This document shows positions 28,838 to 37,796 of a stretch of DNA of 64,000 bases, piece after piece. A program made the position numbers and the translations under genes. Origin of the DNA: Xanthomonas pisi DSM 18956 (GTDB lineage: Bacteria > Pseudomonadota > Gammaproteobacteria > Xanthomonadales > Xanthomonadaceae); the NCBI RefSeq assembly GCF_001010415.1, contig NZ_JPLE01000041.1, positions 50,190 through 114,189 on the forward strand, in the 5' to 3' direction. The notes under the pieces are model-generated. The model had not been told where the DNA came from. It worked only from the letters and a program-made list of their open reading frames with translations, and searched no databases. Each line of letters opens with the position of its first letter. Positions within the stretch are counted from its first letter, which is position 1.

Positions 28838-29869
28838 ATGACCGTAGTCCCCGACGCCCCCGTCACCCCCGCCGCGTTGTCAGCCTTCCTGCGGGGTGTG
28901 GAACGCCGGGGCCTGGTGTTGGCGCAGTTGCAATGCGGCGATGTGGCGGCCGCCGAGCGGGCCTTGGCCGCTGCGCTGCGCGCCTTCAGCAGCCAGGCTG
29001 CGGGACGGCCGATGGCCGGCTGGCCAATGCGCTTCTGGAGCCTGCTGGCAGCCGCGCCGCCACTGCGCCGCGAGCCGATGCCCGGCACCTGGCTGCCGCC
29101 GTTCACCGTGTTGGGGCGGATGCAGACCCCCGACCGGCTGGCGCTGCTGCTGCGGATCGTGGCCGGGCTGGAAGAAGAGGTCGCCAGCGAAGTGCAGGGC
29201 ATCGCGGTGGCGGACTATCGGCAGTCGCTTGCGCGTGCCTGTCCGCGCGATGCCGTCGGCCATCCCGATGCACAGGCCTGGCGGGTACTGGCCGAAGCGG
29301 CGCAAACGGAGCTGCGCGATCTCACCCCGTCCCAGCTGACCCGGCTTGGCCAGTTACGTGACGCGTCGCTGGCCGGCGTTGCGCTGCAGCCTGCGATCCC
29401 GGCACAAGTGCCGCCCGCGCCACGCCGTGCCCCCCCGGTACGCGCCCGCCCCAAGCGGCAGTGGCACTGGCCACAGCTGGATCGCCGCCACGCCGGCATT
29501 GCCCTGGCGGTGCTCGCGCTGGCCTTGCTGTTGACGGTCCTGGCCTGGTGGTGGACGCACCGACGGCCCACCTTGCCGCCCGAGCCGGTCTCGCAAGCGC
29601 CGGCCGGCGTCCTGCACGTCACCGATGCGGCGCCAGTGCTGGTGGAAGAACTGCCGGCATCCGACCTGCAGAAGGCTCCGGCAGCCCCGGCCATGGATCC
29701 GCGCGACCAGGCGATGCTGGCTGACCCGGATCTGGAACTGGCGCGCGCAGCGGACTTTTACGCATGGTACGCCGCCGGCCACCCGGTGCCGGCGGACGAG
29801 TCCGGCGCGCATGCCACTGCGGCCGAGCTGCCCTCCGCCCCCCTGGAGACGGTCGATGACGACAATTAA
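28838..29869 (+). CDS. Sigma-70-like membrane protein (degenerate ECF-type sigma fused to a membrane helix)
   Basis: A 343-residue protein. Residues about 12-75 (FLRGVERRGLVLAQLQCGDV, then WPMRFWSLL) and 97-136 (TPDRLALLLRIVAGLEEEV followed by a VADYRQSLARA helix) are reminiscent of sigma regions 2 and 4, the latter like the usual LPxxxRxxLLLxxxEGLS helix-turn-helix. Similarity is weak and key DNA-contact residues are not obvious. A membrane helix follows at about 219-239, then a periplasmic acidic Pro/Ala-rich tail. GGAG precedes the ATG at 28838. It overlaps the DUF3106-like gene by 14 bases. Confidence 0.65.
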   Translation: MTVVPDAPVTPAALSAFLRGVERRGLVLAQLQCGDVAAAERALAAALRAFSSQAAGRPMAGWPMRFWSLLAAAPPLRREPMPGTWLPPFTVLGRMQTPDRLALLLRIVAGLEEEVASEVQGIAVADYRQSLARACPRDAVGHPDAQAWRVLAEAAQTELRDLTPSQLTRLGQLRDASLAGVALQPAIPAQVPPAPRRAPPVRARPKRQWHWPQLDRRHAGIALAVLALALLLTVLAWWWTHRRPTLPPEPVSQAPAGVLHVTDAAPVLVEELPASDLQKAPAAPAMDPRDQAMLADPDLELARAADFYAWYAAGHPVPADESGAHATAAELPSAPLETVDDDN

Positions 29870-30446
29870 GTGGTTTGGCCTGCTGATGCTCGCCCTTACC
29901 GGTATCGCCGGCGCGCAGGCCTTGCCGGCGGCGCTGGACGAAAGCGATCGTAACGAACCCGTCAGTGCTGTTGCCGCGTCGGCAGCGCCGAGCGCTGCAC
30001 AGCAACGCGCGCGCTGGGCGGCGCTGACGCCGGTACAGCAGGCCGACCTGCGCGCTCGCTATGCCGCGTGGAAGGACCTGACCGCCACCGACCGCGTGGT
30101 GTTGCGGCAGGCGCGCGAACGGCTGCACAGCCTGCCCGACGACCAGCAACGCGCCTTGCGCACCCAGTTCACCGCAATGGATCGCCTGCACCGCGATGGC
30201 TGGCGCCTGGGGTCGCAAGTGGGCGCGTTCTACCCGCAGCTGCAGCCGCTGATCGGCTATGTGCCGGTCGACCAGCGCGAGCGCCTGCTCGCCGTGTTGC
30301 GCAGCCTGGATGCCGGCCAGCTGGAGCAGCTGGCGGTGCTCGCTCAACGCACCCCGCCGCAGGACCGCGATGGATTGCGCGACGCCTTGCTGGCCGAAGC
30401 CCCGGCCACCCGCAGCGCCTGGCTGAAGCGGCAACTGGCACGCTGA
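29856..30446 (+). CDS. DUF3106-like secreted protein
   Basis: A 196-residue protein with a signal peptide (residues 1-20, cut near GAQA). The mature part is helical and rich in Arg, Gln and Leu, with the DUF3106 pattern RARWAALTPVQQADLRARYA and repeated L-x-x-x-R spacing. Function is unknown. It starts inside the preceding gene (14-base overlap), so the pair is probably made together and may act together at the periplasmic face. Confidence 0.75.
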   Translation: MTTIKWFGLLMLALTGIAGAQALPAALDESDRNEPVSAVAASAAPSAAQQRARWAALTPVQQADLRARYAAWKDLTATDRVVLRQARERLHSLPDDQQRALRTQFTAMDRLHRDGWRLGSQVGAFYPQLQPLIGYVPVDQRERLLAVLRSLDAGQLEQLAVLAQRTPPQDRDGLRDALLAEAPATRSAWLKRQLAR

Positions 30447-30572
30447 TCGCCGCCGCAGGTCAGCCTGGCAGGTGGCCTGCGATGTGCAGCGTGCGATCGG
30501 CGCCGCCATCCGTCGCGCATCGCGCGCTGCTGCGCGCGCGCGACTGCAGCGCCGCAGTCGCAGGGTGCAGCG

Positions 30573-31736
30573 TCAAAGACGCGCCAGACTCGCCACCATC
30601 AGGAAGGCGGCAGCAAACGTGACCACTACGAAATACACGCTGCCCAGGCCAAGATACTTCAGCACCGTGACCGACCACGACTGGCGGTAGACGTGGCGCT
30701 GCATCCCCAGCAGATACAGCGGCATCCACAGTGCCAACCCGAACTGGAGCAGGCCCAGGCTCCAGGCGATCGGGGGAGCCAGCTGCACCACCGATTCTCT
30801 GAGCAACGACAGCAGCAGCATCGCCAGCAGGTTCAGGCAGAGAAATGCGTGGCTGTAGAGCGCCACCACCAGATGCTCCAGATACACCCACCCGCTGCGC
30901 AGGTAGAACACGCGCAACAGCAGCGCAAACAACGGCACCAGCACCAGCAAGGTGGACGGCACCGCTGCGAAGAACGCGTTGTAGAGCAGTTGCGGATTGC
31001 TGCGCAGGCGCGGCAGGTTGCTGCGGATATGCGTGAGCTGCAGGTTGAGCCAGCGGTTGGCCCACTGCGGCAACGGCGTGACCGTCAGCGGGTTGCTCAC
31101 CGGGTCCCAGGGTTTGCCCTCCAGCGAGAAGAACGTGCCGTTGTCGGGGGCATCGACCGCCGGTGCGGCGCTTTCCAGCCGCGCGCCCTGGTGCAGTTGC
31201 GCCAGCCGCTTGCGCGCCTCGCTCTCGGTGCGGGCGATGCCGGTATCCACACCGTCGCGCGCGATGCCGGCCGGCACCACCTTGCGGGTCTGGGTGAGCG
31301 TGCCGACGATCTGCGCTCGCACCGCTTCCACCTGCGCCGGCGTGCGCGCATGCGCAAAGTCCTTCGGCACCGCGCTCTGCGTCGCGCCGGGCGCGGCGAC
31401 ATCGGCGTCCTCGTCAGAGGCATGCACCGCGATGCGTGCGATGAAGAAGGTCAACAGGCTCACCACCAGCAACAGCCGCATCGGCGCGACATAGCGCACA
31501 CGCTGCCCGCCCAGAAATCGCAGCGCCGCGCGGCCCGGCACCAGCAGGTCGCGCAAGGTGCGGAAGATCCGCCCGTCCAGGTGCCAGAACGATTCGAAGA
31601 CCTCTTCCACCGCATGCGCGACGCTGCGTACCGGGCTATGCGCGCTCTGCCCGCAGGCGTGGCAAAACGCGCCTTGCAATGCGGTGGAGCAGTTTTCACA
31701 GTCCGATGGATGCAATGCGGTCGGGTGCAGGGACAT
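30573..31736 (-). CDS. DUF3667 membrane protein with an N-terminal zinc ribbon
   Basis: A 387-residue protein. C13, C16, C25 and C28 (DCENC and CHACGQ) form a short zinc ribbon. It is followed by a FESFWHLDGRIFRTLRDLLV amphipathic segment and the first membrane helix with RYVAPMRLLLVVSLLTFFI, both typical of DUF3667. A soluble loop of about 140 residues and a cluster of four or five C-terminal helices complete it. Function is unknown. It converges with the DUF3106-like gene. Confidence 0.8.
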   Translation of the reverse strand: MSLHPTALHPSDCENCSTALQGAFCHACGQSAHSPVRSVAHAVEEVFESFWHLDGRIFRTLRDLLVPGRAALRFLGGQRVRYVAPMRLLLVVSLLTFFIARIAVHASDEDADVAAPGATQSAVPKDFAHARTPAQVEAVRAQIVGTLTQTRKVVPAGIARDGVDTGIARTESEARKRLAQLHQGARLESAAPAVDAPDNGTFFSLEGKPWDPVSNPLTVTPLPQWANRWLNLQLTHIRSNLPRLRSNPQLLYNAFFAAVPSTLLVLVPLFALLLRVFYLRSGWVYLEHLVVALYSHAFLCLNLLAMLLLSLLRESVVQLAPPIAWSLGLLQFGLALWMPLYLLGMQRHVYRQSWSVTVLKYLGLGSVYFVVVTFAAAFLMVASLARL

Positions 31737-32007
31737 GAGCCAGGTCCGGTTGGCGGCGATGGAGGGGCCGCGTGCCCGATGCGATCACCCGAAGGCACGC
31801 GCCTGGCACACGGTACAGCGTCTTCATGCAGTTGCCTGGAAACATCGGCAGCCGCTTTTCGTTGCCGCGCGCAGCAGCGAGCGCGGCGGGAGCTGCCCAA
31901 GCGCGCGTCAGGCCGCAGTCGGAAAGTACGCGTAAGATAGCGGCCCCACGCGACCCGGTGCCAGCGCCTCCCGGCACGGCCGTAGTCCGCGCAGCAATCG
32001 GTGTGTC

Positions 32008-33384
32008 ATGTCTGTTTCTCCCGCCTCGACGTCTGCGACGCCAGGCTTTGCATCGGAAGTGCGCACCACCGGCCTGCTGGCCTTGCCGCTGGTGCTCGGT
32101 CACGTCTCTACCGGTTTGATCGGGTTTGTCGACAACGTCATCGCCGGCCACCATGGCACTGCGACGTTGGCGGCAGTGACCATCGGCACCTCGCTGCTGT
32201 GGCTGCCGATGCTGGTGCCGATCGGTACGTTGATTTCCTTGACCGCGTCGGTGTCGCAATTGCGCGGCGCCGCGCGCGAGCATGAAATCGGCCCGCTGTT
32301 TCGCCAGGCGTTGTGGCTGTCGTTGGGGCTGAGCGCGTTGATGTTCGCGTTCCTGAGCCTGGTGCCGCCGCTGCTACCCACCTTCGGGATTGCGCCGGAC
32401 ATCGTGCCCGGTGCCACCGACTTTCTGCATGCGGTGCGCTGGGGCGTACCGGCGCTGACGCTCTACTTCTGCATGCGCTACCTCAGCGAAGGCATGCACT
32501 GGACGCTGCCGACCATGCTGCTGGGATTTGGCGGCTTGCTGGTGCTGGCGCCGCTGGGCTATGCGTTGACCTACGGCAAGTTCGGGTTTGCCGAGCATGG
32601 CGCCGAAGGCCTGGGCATGGCCTCGGCCATCACCATGTGGGTGCAAGCCAGCGTGTTCGCGCTGTACCTGTGGCGCGCGCGGCGTTTTGCGCACCTGGAG
32701 TTGTTCACCCATTTGGAAGGGCCGCGCTGGCGCGCCATCGGCGATCTGCTGCGCACCGGCCTGCCGATCGGCATCACCGTGCTGATGGAAGGTGGCCTGT
32801 TCATCGTCACTGCGCTGCTGATCGGCCGGCTCGGCTCGACCGAAGCTGCGGCGCACCAGATCGCCATCAACGTGGGACAGCTGTGTTTCATGGTGCCGAT
32901 GGGCGTGGCCGAGGCCACCACCGTGCGCGTCGGCCATGCGGCGGGGCGTGGCGATCCGCTGGCCGTGCGGCGTGCGGCCTGGGCCGGTTACGCCATCGTG
33001 CTGGGCACCCAGGCGCTGTCGGCCGGCACGCTGCTGCTTGGCCACGACGCCATCGTCGGTGTGTATACCAACGATGCGGCAGTCGCCGCGCTGGCGTCGG
33101 GGTTGCTGCTGTTTGCCGCCACGTTCCAGTTTCCCGATGGCATCCAGGTGCTCTCGGCCGGTGCGTTGCGGGGGCTCAAGGACACCCGCGTGCCGATGTT
33201 CCTGGCGATGTTTTCGTACTGGGGCGTCGGCATGCCGATCGGCGCCGGACTCGGCCTGGGGCTGGGCTGGGGACCGCGCGGCATGTGGATCGGCCTGATT
33301 CTGGGTCTGACCACCGCTTCGATCCTGATGGGCCTGCGCTTCCGGCACACCAGCCGGCGGCTGACTGCCAACGCGACCCCCTGA
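32008..33384 (+). CDS. MATE-family multidrug/sodium efflux transporter (NorM-like)
   Basis: A 458-residue transporter with twelve predicted helices in two six-helix lobes. It has the NorM-type start (LALPLVLGHVSTGLIGFVDN), a central SEGMHWTLPTMLLG segment, and the second-lobe motif ITVLMEGGLFIVTALLIG with AAHQIAIN. It would export cationic drugs using a sodium or proton gradient. The gene has no strong ribosome site. The 271-bp spacer upstream shows nothing else. Confidence 0.93.
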   Translation: MSVSPASTSATPGFASEVRTTGLLALPLVLGHVSTGLIGFVDNVIAGHHGTATLAAVTIGTSLLWLPMLVPIGTLISLTASVSQLRGAAREHEIGPLFRQALWLSLGLSALMFAFLSLVPPLLPTFGIAPDIVPGATDFLHAVRWGVPALTLYFCMRYLSEGMHWTLPTMLLGFGGLLVLAPLGYALTYGKFGFAEHGAEGLGMASAITMWVQASVFALYLWRARRFAHLELFTHLEGPRWRAIGDLLRTGLPIGITVLMEGGLFIVTALLIGRLGSTEAAAHQIAINVGQLCFMVPMGVAEATTVRVGHAAGRGDPLAVRRAAWAGYAIVLGTQALSAGTLLLGHDAIVGVYTNDAAVAALASGLLLFAATFQFPDGIQVLSAGALRGLKDTRVPMFLAMFSYWGVGMPIGAGLGLGLGWGPRGMWIGLILGLTTASILMGLRFRHTSRRLTANATP

Positions 33385-33478
33385 CTTTCAGCGCATGCCG
33401 CGCGCCCGGCGCAGCCGGTATGCTGGACACCATTGATTCGTACGTTTCGTACGCAGCGTCTTTTCGACGGAGTTTTCC

Positions 33479-35380
33479 ATGAACCACCCCGTGCGTCGCA
33501 GTCCCATCGCCAGTTTCTTCGTCGGCCTGTGGGACGTGATGAATTTCACCCGGCGCCTGATCTTCAACCTGGTGTTTTTCGGTTTCCTGTTCCTGTTGCT
33601 GCTGCTGGTCGTGGTGGCGATGGCGCGCGGCGACGGCACCAAGCCGCTGGCCGAGCGCACCACGCTGGTCATCAACCCCGAAGGCACGCTGGTCGAGCAG
33701 TTCAGCGCCGATCCGGTGAGCCGTTCGCTGGCCAAGGCGGTGGGCGACAAGAGCGCCGAAGAGGTGCAGTTGCGTGACCTGGTGCAGGTGATCGAGGCGG
33801 CCGGCAAGGACCGCAAGATCGAGCGGGTGCTGTTGAATCTGGACAAGCTGCAGCCGTCCGGCTTCGCCTCGCAGCGCGAAGTGGCTGCCGCGCTGCAAAA
33901 GCTGCGCGCTTCCGGCAAGCAGATCGTGGCCTTCAGCGAGAGCATGAGTCAGGGCCAATACCTGCTCGCTGCGCAGGCCAACGAGGTGTATCTGGACCCG
34001 ATGGGCAGCGTGCTGCTGGAAGGCCTTGGCCGTTATCGCCAGTACTTCCGCGAAGGCCTGCAGGACAAACTCGGCGTGGACGTGCACCTGTTCCGCGTGG
34101 GCGAGTACAAGTCCGCGGCCGAGCCCTACATCCTGGACGCGGCCTCGGCCGATGCCAAGGAAGCGGATCTGTTCTGGATGAACGACGTGTGGCAGCGCTA
34201 CCTGGCCGATGTCGGCACCGCGCGCAAGCTCACCCCGGCGCAGCTGACGGCCGGCATCGACACGTTGCCCGAAGGCGTGGTGGCAGCAGGCGGCGATCTG
34301 GCCAAGTTCGCGCTGCAGCAGAAGCTGGTCGACGGGCTCAAGACCCGTGAAGACGTCGATGCGCTGCTGACCAAGCGCGGCGTGGCCGACAGCGATGCCG
34401 ACAGCGGTTTCCGCAATATCGGCTTCAACGATTACCTGAGCCAGTTGCAGGCGCAGCGCTCGCCGATGGACAGCCGTCCGCAGGTGGCCGTGGTGGTGGC
34501 GGCCGGCGAGATCAGTGGTGGCGAACAGCCGGCCGGCCGTGTCGGTGGCGAGTCCACTGCCGCGTTGCTGCGTCAGGCGCGCGACGATGACAAGGTCAAG
34601 GCGGTGGTGCTGCGCGTGGATTCGCCTGGCGGCGAAGTGTTCGCCTCCGAGCAGATCCGCCGCGAAGTGGTCGCGCTCAAGCAGGCCGGCAAGCCGGTGG
34701 TGGTGTCGATGGGCGATCTGGCCGCCTCGGGCGGTTACTGGATCAGCATGAACGCCGATCGCATCTATGCCGACCCGTCGACCATCAGCGGCTCGATCGG
34801 CATCTTCGGCATGGTGCCCAATCTGACCCGTGCGTTGGACAAGATCGGCGTGCACACCGACGGCGTGGGCACCACGCGCTTTGCCGGTGCGTTCGACATC
34901 ACCCGTCCGCTGGACCCGTCCGCCGGCCAGGTCATCCAGGCGGTGATCAACAAGGGCTATGCCGACTTCACCGGCAAGGTCGCGCAGGCGCGTCACCAGT
35001 CGGTGGAGGCCATCGACAAGGTCGCCCGCGGCCGCGTGTGGAGCGGTGCGCAGGCCAGGCAGCATGGCCTGGTGGATGCATTCGGCGGAATGCAGGAAGC
35101 GGTGGCCGACGCGGCCGATCGCGCCAAGTTGAACAAGGGCAAGTTCCGCGTGCGCTACGTGGAAAAGCCGGCCACCCCGTTCTCGCAGTTCATGAGCGGA
35201 TTTGCCGGCAGCCGCATGGGTGCATGGATGCTGAGCGACTCGGGCATGGCGCGCGCCATGCTGGCGCGCTCGCTGCCGGAAGTGGACACGCAGCTGCGCT
35301 TTGTCGAAAGCGCGGTGCACGACAGCAAGGCCGGCGGCACGCCGGTCAAGGCCTTGGCCTACTGCTTCTGCGGGTTCTGA
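33479..35380 (+). CDS. sppA: Signal peptide peptidase SppA, long (67K) type
   Basis: A membrane serine protease that degrades leftover signal peptides. The 633-residue length fits the tandem-domain E. coli type. There is one N-terminal helix (about 28-48). The catalytic lysine is K211 in VGEYKSAAEPY and the catalytic serine is S417 in LAASGGYW, with the SDSPGG-like box LRVDSPGGEVFASE just before. The last 30 residues end in a Cys-containing GTPVKALAYCFCGF. CGTACG-TTT-CGTACG is an inverted repeat in the promoter at about 33439-33453. Confidence 0.96.
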   Translation: MNHPVRRSPIASFFVGLWDVMNFTRRLIFNLVFFGFLFLLLLLVVVAMARGDGTKPLAERTTLVINPEGTLVEQFSADPVSRSLAKAVGDKSAEEVQLRDLVQVIEAAGKDRKIERVLLNLDKLQPSGFASQREVAAALQKLRASGKQIVAFSESMSQGQYLLAAQANEVYLDPMGSVLLEGLGRYRQYFREGLQDKLGVDVHLFRVGEYKSAAEPYILDAASADAKEADLFWMNDVWQRYLADVGTARKLTPAQLTAGIDTLPEGVVAAGGDLAKFALQQKLVDGLKTREDVDALLTKRGVADSDADSGFRNIGFNDYLSQLQAQRSPMDSRPQVAVVVAAGEISGGEQPAGRVGGESTAALLRQARDDDKVKAVVLRVDSPGGEVFASEQIRREVVALKQAGKPVVVSMGDLAASGGYWISMNADRIYADPSTISGSIGIFGMVPNLTRALDKIGVHTDGVGTTRFAGAFDITRPLDPSAGQVIQAVINKGYADFTGKVAQARHQSVEAIDKVARGRVWSGAQARQHGLVDAFGGMQEAVADAADRAKLNKGKFRVRYVEKPATPFSQFMSGFAGSRMGAWMLSDSGMARAMLARSLPEVDTQLRFVESAVHDSKAGGTPVKALAYCFCGF

Positions 35381-35406
35381 GGCGGCAAACCAGGCCCTCG
35401 ACTACA

Positions 35407-35439
35407 GCGACGACGCCGGCCTTGTGCCGGCGTTGTCGT
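35407..35439 (+). terminator. Hairpin after sppA
   Basis: A 14-bp stem (GCGACGACGCCGGC with GCCGGCGTTGTCGT, including G-U pairs) closes on CTTGT, 26 bases past the stop. A T-rich run is absent. Confidence 0.5.
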
Positions 35440-35530
35440 CTGTGCCGCATGACGCTGCGGGCGTGCCGCTTGCGGACGGCCCCGCTGCGGAGTTGAATTG
35501 TTGAACGCGCTTCCCCCGCCTCGCACTTAC

Positions 35531-35660
35531 AGCAGCTGACACGACGGCCGTGCTCACCGCCGTGCGGGCGCGGCCTGTGCTCGGTGCGGCAGGTGCCACT
35601 CGTACACACCGGTTCCTGCGCGCCGCCCATGCGACTGCTCGTGCAGTGTATTAGCCGCTG
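35531..35660. repeat. Copy A of a dispersed ~130-bp intergenic repeat (degenerate)
   Basis: It shares with 36767-36897 the blocks GCGGGCGCGGCC, GTGCTCGG, CCACTCGTACAC, CCGGTTCCT and CGACTGCTCG in the same order and strand. The terminal repeats are decayed here. It lies directly after the stop codon of the minus-strand small lipoprotein. Confidence 0.8.
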
Positions 35661-35876
35661 TTATTGCGTGGCGGCATCGATCGCCTTGCGCTGATCCTCC
35701 GCAGCCTGGTCGGTGGCGGCCTGAACCGCGTGCGCCTTGTTCAACGGCTGCTGGATGTGATCGCGCAGCGCGGTGGCCTGCGGGTCGGGCTTCTGGTCGG
35801 TGGGCGCCGGTTGCGGGCGCTGACACGCGGCCAGCGGTAACGTCAGAACGGCGGCAAGCATCCAGTGAAGTTTCAT
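35661..35876 (-). CDS. Small predicted lipoprotein
   Basis: A 71-residue protein with a lipoprotein signal: MKLHWMLAAVLTLPLAACQ, with lipobox LAAC and Cys18. The mature part is about 50 residues of polar, helical sequence rich in Gln, Ala and Asp (QPLNKAHAVQAATDQAAEDQ). No family is recognised. Repeat copy A starts right after its stop. Confidence 0.75.
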   Translation of the reverse strand: MKLHWMLAAVLTLPLAACQRPQPAPTDQKPDPQATALRDHIQQPLNKAHAVQAATDQAAEDQRKAIDAATQ

Positions 35877-35985
35877 CGTCGTGACCTCGCGAGCGGTGGC
35901 GGTATCCTAACGCCGGCACTGCTGCCGCGCGTCAACTGCGCTGCGGCGGCCGTTTTCTCGCGTTTTTGTAAAGAGGATCACCCAC

Positions 35986-36762
35986 GTGACAACGCACCGT
36001 TGGCGGCTGGATGGACAGACCGCCCTCATCACCGGCGCCAGTGCCGGCATCGGGTTGGCCATCGCACGCGAACTGCTCGGCTTCGGAGCGGATCTGCTGA
36101 TGGTGGCGCGCGATGCCGATGCGTTGGCGCAGGCACGCGACGAACTGGCCGAAGACTTTCCCGAGCGCGAACTGCATGGGCTGGCGGCCGATGTCTCCGA
36201 CGATGAAGAGCGTCGCGCGATCCTGGACTGGGTGGAAGACCACGCCGACGGCCTGCATCTGCTGATCAACAACGCCGGCGGCAACATCAGCCGGGCAGCC
36301 ATCGATTACACCGAAGACGAGTGGCGCGGCATCTTCGAAACCAATGTGTTTTCCGCGTTCGAATTGTCGCGGTATGCGCATCCGCTGCTGACCCGGCATG
36401 CCGCCTCGGCCATCGTCAATGTCGGCAGCGTCTCGGGCATCACCCATGTGCGCAGCGGCGCGCCGTACGGTATGACCAAGGCCGCGCTGCAGCAGATGAC
36501 GCGCAACCTGGCGGTGGAATGGGCCGAAGACGGCATCCGCGTCAATGCGGTCGCGCCGTGGTACATCCGCACGCGCCGCACCTCCGGCCCGTTGTCGGAC
36601 CCGGATTACTACGAACAGGTGATCGACCGCACCCCGATGCGCCGCATTGGCGAGCCCGAAGAAGTCGCCGCGGCCGTGGGTTTTCTGTGTCTGCCCGCAG
36701 CCAGCTACATCACCGGCGAATGCATCGCGGTGGATGGCGGATTCCTGCGGTACGGGTTTTAG
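35986..36762 (+). CDS. Short-chain dehydrogenase/reductase (tropinone reductase-like)
   Basis: A 258-residue NAD(P)-dependent oxidoreductase. The nucleotide motif TGASAGIG is at 16-23, NNAG at 95-98, and the catalytic Tyr161 and Lys165 in YGMTKAAL, with serines at 148-150. The C-terminal [17 protein letters not shown] is typical of the classical SDR group. The start is GTG at 35986 with AGAGGA upstream. Substrate is unknown. Repeat copy B begins 5 bases after the stop. Confidence 0.9.
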   Translation: MTTHRWRLDGQTALITGASAGIGLAIARELLGFGADLLMVARDADALAQARDELAEDFPERELHGLAADVSDDEERRAILDWVEDHADGLHLLINNAGGNISRAAIDYTEDEWRGIFETNVFSAFELSRYAHPLLTRHAASAIVNVGSVSGITHVRSGAPYGMTKAALQQMTRNLAVEWAEDGIRVNAVAPWYIRTRRTSGPLSDPDYYEQVIDRTPMRRIGEPEEVAAAVGFLCLPAASYITGECIAVDGGFLRYGF

Positions 36763-36766
36763 AGCA

Positions 36767-36897
36767 GCTAACAAAACTACTGCGCAGCCGCCAGGCGGGC
36801 GCGGCCGGTGCTCGGAATCCTCATGTACCACTCGTACACTCCGGTTCCTCCGCGCCGTCCACACCCGCCTGACGACTGCTCGCTACGTTTTGTTAGC
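36767..36897. repeat. Copy B of the dispersed intergenic repeat, with perfect terminal inverted repeats
   Basis: GCTAACAAAAC (36767-36777) and GTTTTGTTAGC (36887-36897) are perfect 11-bp terminal inverted repeats enclosing a 131-bp element. AGAG and CTCT extend the symmetry outward. The interior shares ordered blocks with copy A. There is no coding capacity, so it is MITE-like in form. Confidence 0.85.
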
Positions 36898-37034
36898 CAC
36901 TCTTAGCCTCATCGGCACACGACTGCGGCCGATGCGGCAACGGTGTGTAAACGAAAAGACGCTTCAACAGAGAAGGGCGCTTAATCCGCAACGCGCGCAA
37001 CCAGAGGATCCCCGGGGCGGCGCGGGATGCATCC

Positions 37035-37079
37035 CTTCCCCCGCATCGCGGGGGAAGCTGCCCGAAGGGCGGATGGGGG
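37035..37079. repeat. Double-hairpin intergenic repeat
   Basis: CTTCCCCCGC (37035-37044) pairs with GCGGGGGAAG (37048-37057), followed by GCCC-GAA-GGGC (37060-37070) and GGATGGGGG. This compound hairpin resembles a common intergenic repeat of xanthomonads. With copy B it fills the 386-bp gene-free stretch 36763-37148. Confidence 0.65.
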
Positions 37080-37148
37080 CATCGGTGACGCGCAGGCATG
37101 ACGCACTTGCCATCGATCGCCTTCCTGCACGCAGCCCTGCAGAGTCAG

Positions 37149-37796
37149 TCAGGGCGCGGCCGAGGGATTCGCGCAGCGGCTTTCGTCCAGCACCCGGCGC
37201 ATCTGGTCGTAGCGCTGCTTGCGTTCGGCCGATTGCGCCTCGTCGGAGAAACGCCAGGTCGCCTCGGCCTGCTCGGCGCGCTTGCGCCAGGCCTCGCACA
37301 GGCTCTGGTCCGGCACCGGTGCGCAGCGGTCGGTGACCACTTCGCAGGCGCTGCCGCCGCCGGTGGCCGGTCCACCGGCCAGGTTGGTGGTCTGCATCGG
37401 CAGGCAGCGCGTGGCCGGCTCGCGGTCTTCGGTGAAGTAGCGGCCATTGTCGTGCGCGGTGCATTCGAACAACGGCGGCGGAGGCAGGGTGGAGGTGGAG
37501 GTCATCGGCGGTGGCGTCGATGCAGCTGTCGGCGCAGGGGACGCGGCCGCAGGCGCGACGGGCGCTGGCTGCACGGCATGTGCAGGACGCACTGGCGCGG
37601 GCGTGCCACCTGGTGCCAATGGCACCGCCGCCGGTGCGGTCATCATTTTCTTGTGCTGCTGCATGCCCTTCGCGCACGGCATGTTCTGCACGGTGAGCGC
37701 GCCGGTGGGATCGGTGCAGCGGTAGATGGCCACGTCCTGGGCGTTGGCGTCCGTCACCCAGCCCAGCAGCAGCGCCAGCAGCAGGGTGCGGCTCAT
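37149..37796 (-). CDS. DUF4124-type secreted protein
   Basis: A 215-residue protein with a signal peptide (MSRTLLLALLLGWVTDANAQ). The DUF4124-like motif IYRCTDPTGALTVQNMPC follows at about 24-41. Then come a Pro/Ala/Thr-rich linker (55-108) and a C-terminal domain with six cysteines (FECTAHDNGRYFTEDREPAT onward) and a helical WRKRAEQAEATWRF stretch. Function is unknown. It overlaps the upstream paralogue by four bases. Confidence 0.75.
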   Translation of the reverse strand: MSRTLLLALLLGWVTDANAQDVAIYRCTDPTGALTVQNMPCAKGMQQHKKMMTAPAAVPLAPGGTPAPVRPAHAVQPAPVAPAAASPAPTAASTPPPMTSTSTLPPPPLFECTAHDNGRYFTEDREPATRCLPMQTTNLAGGPATGGGSACEVVTDRCAPVPDQSLCEAWRKRAEQAEATWRFSDEAQSAERKQRYDQMRRVLDESRCANPSAAP

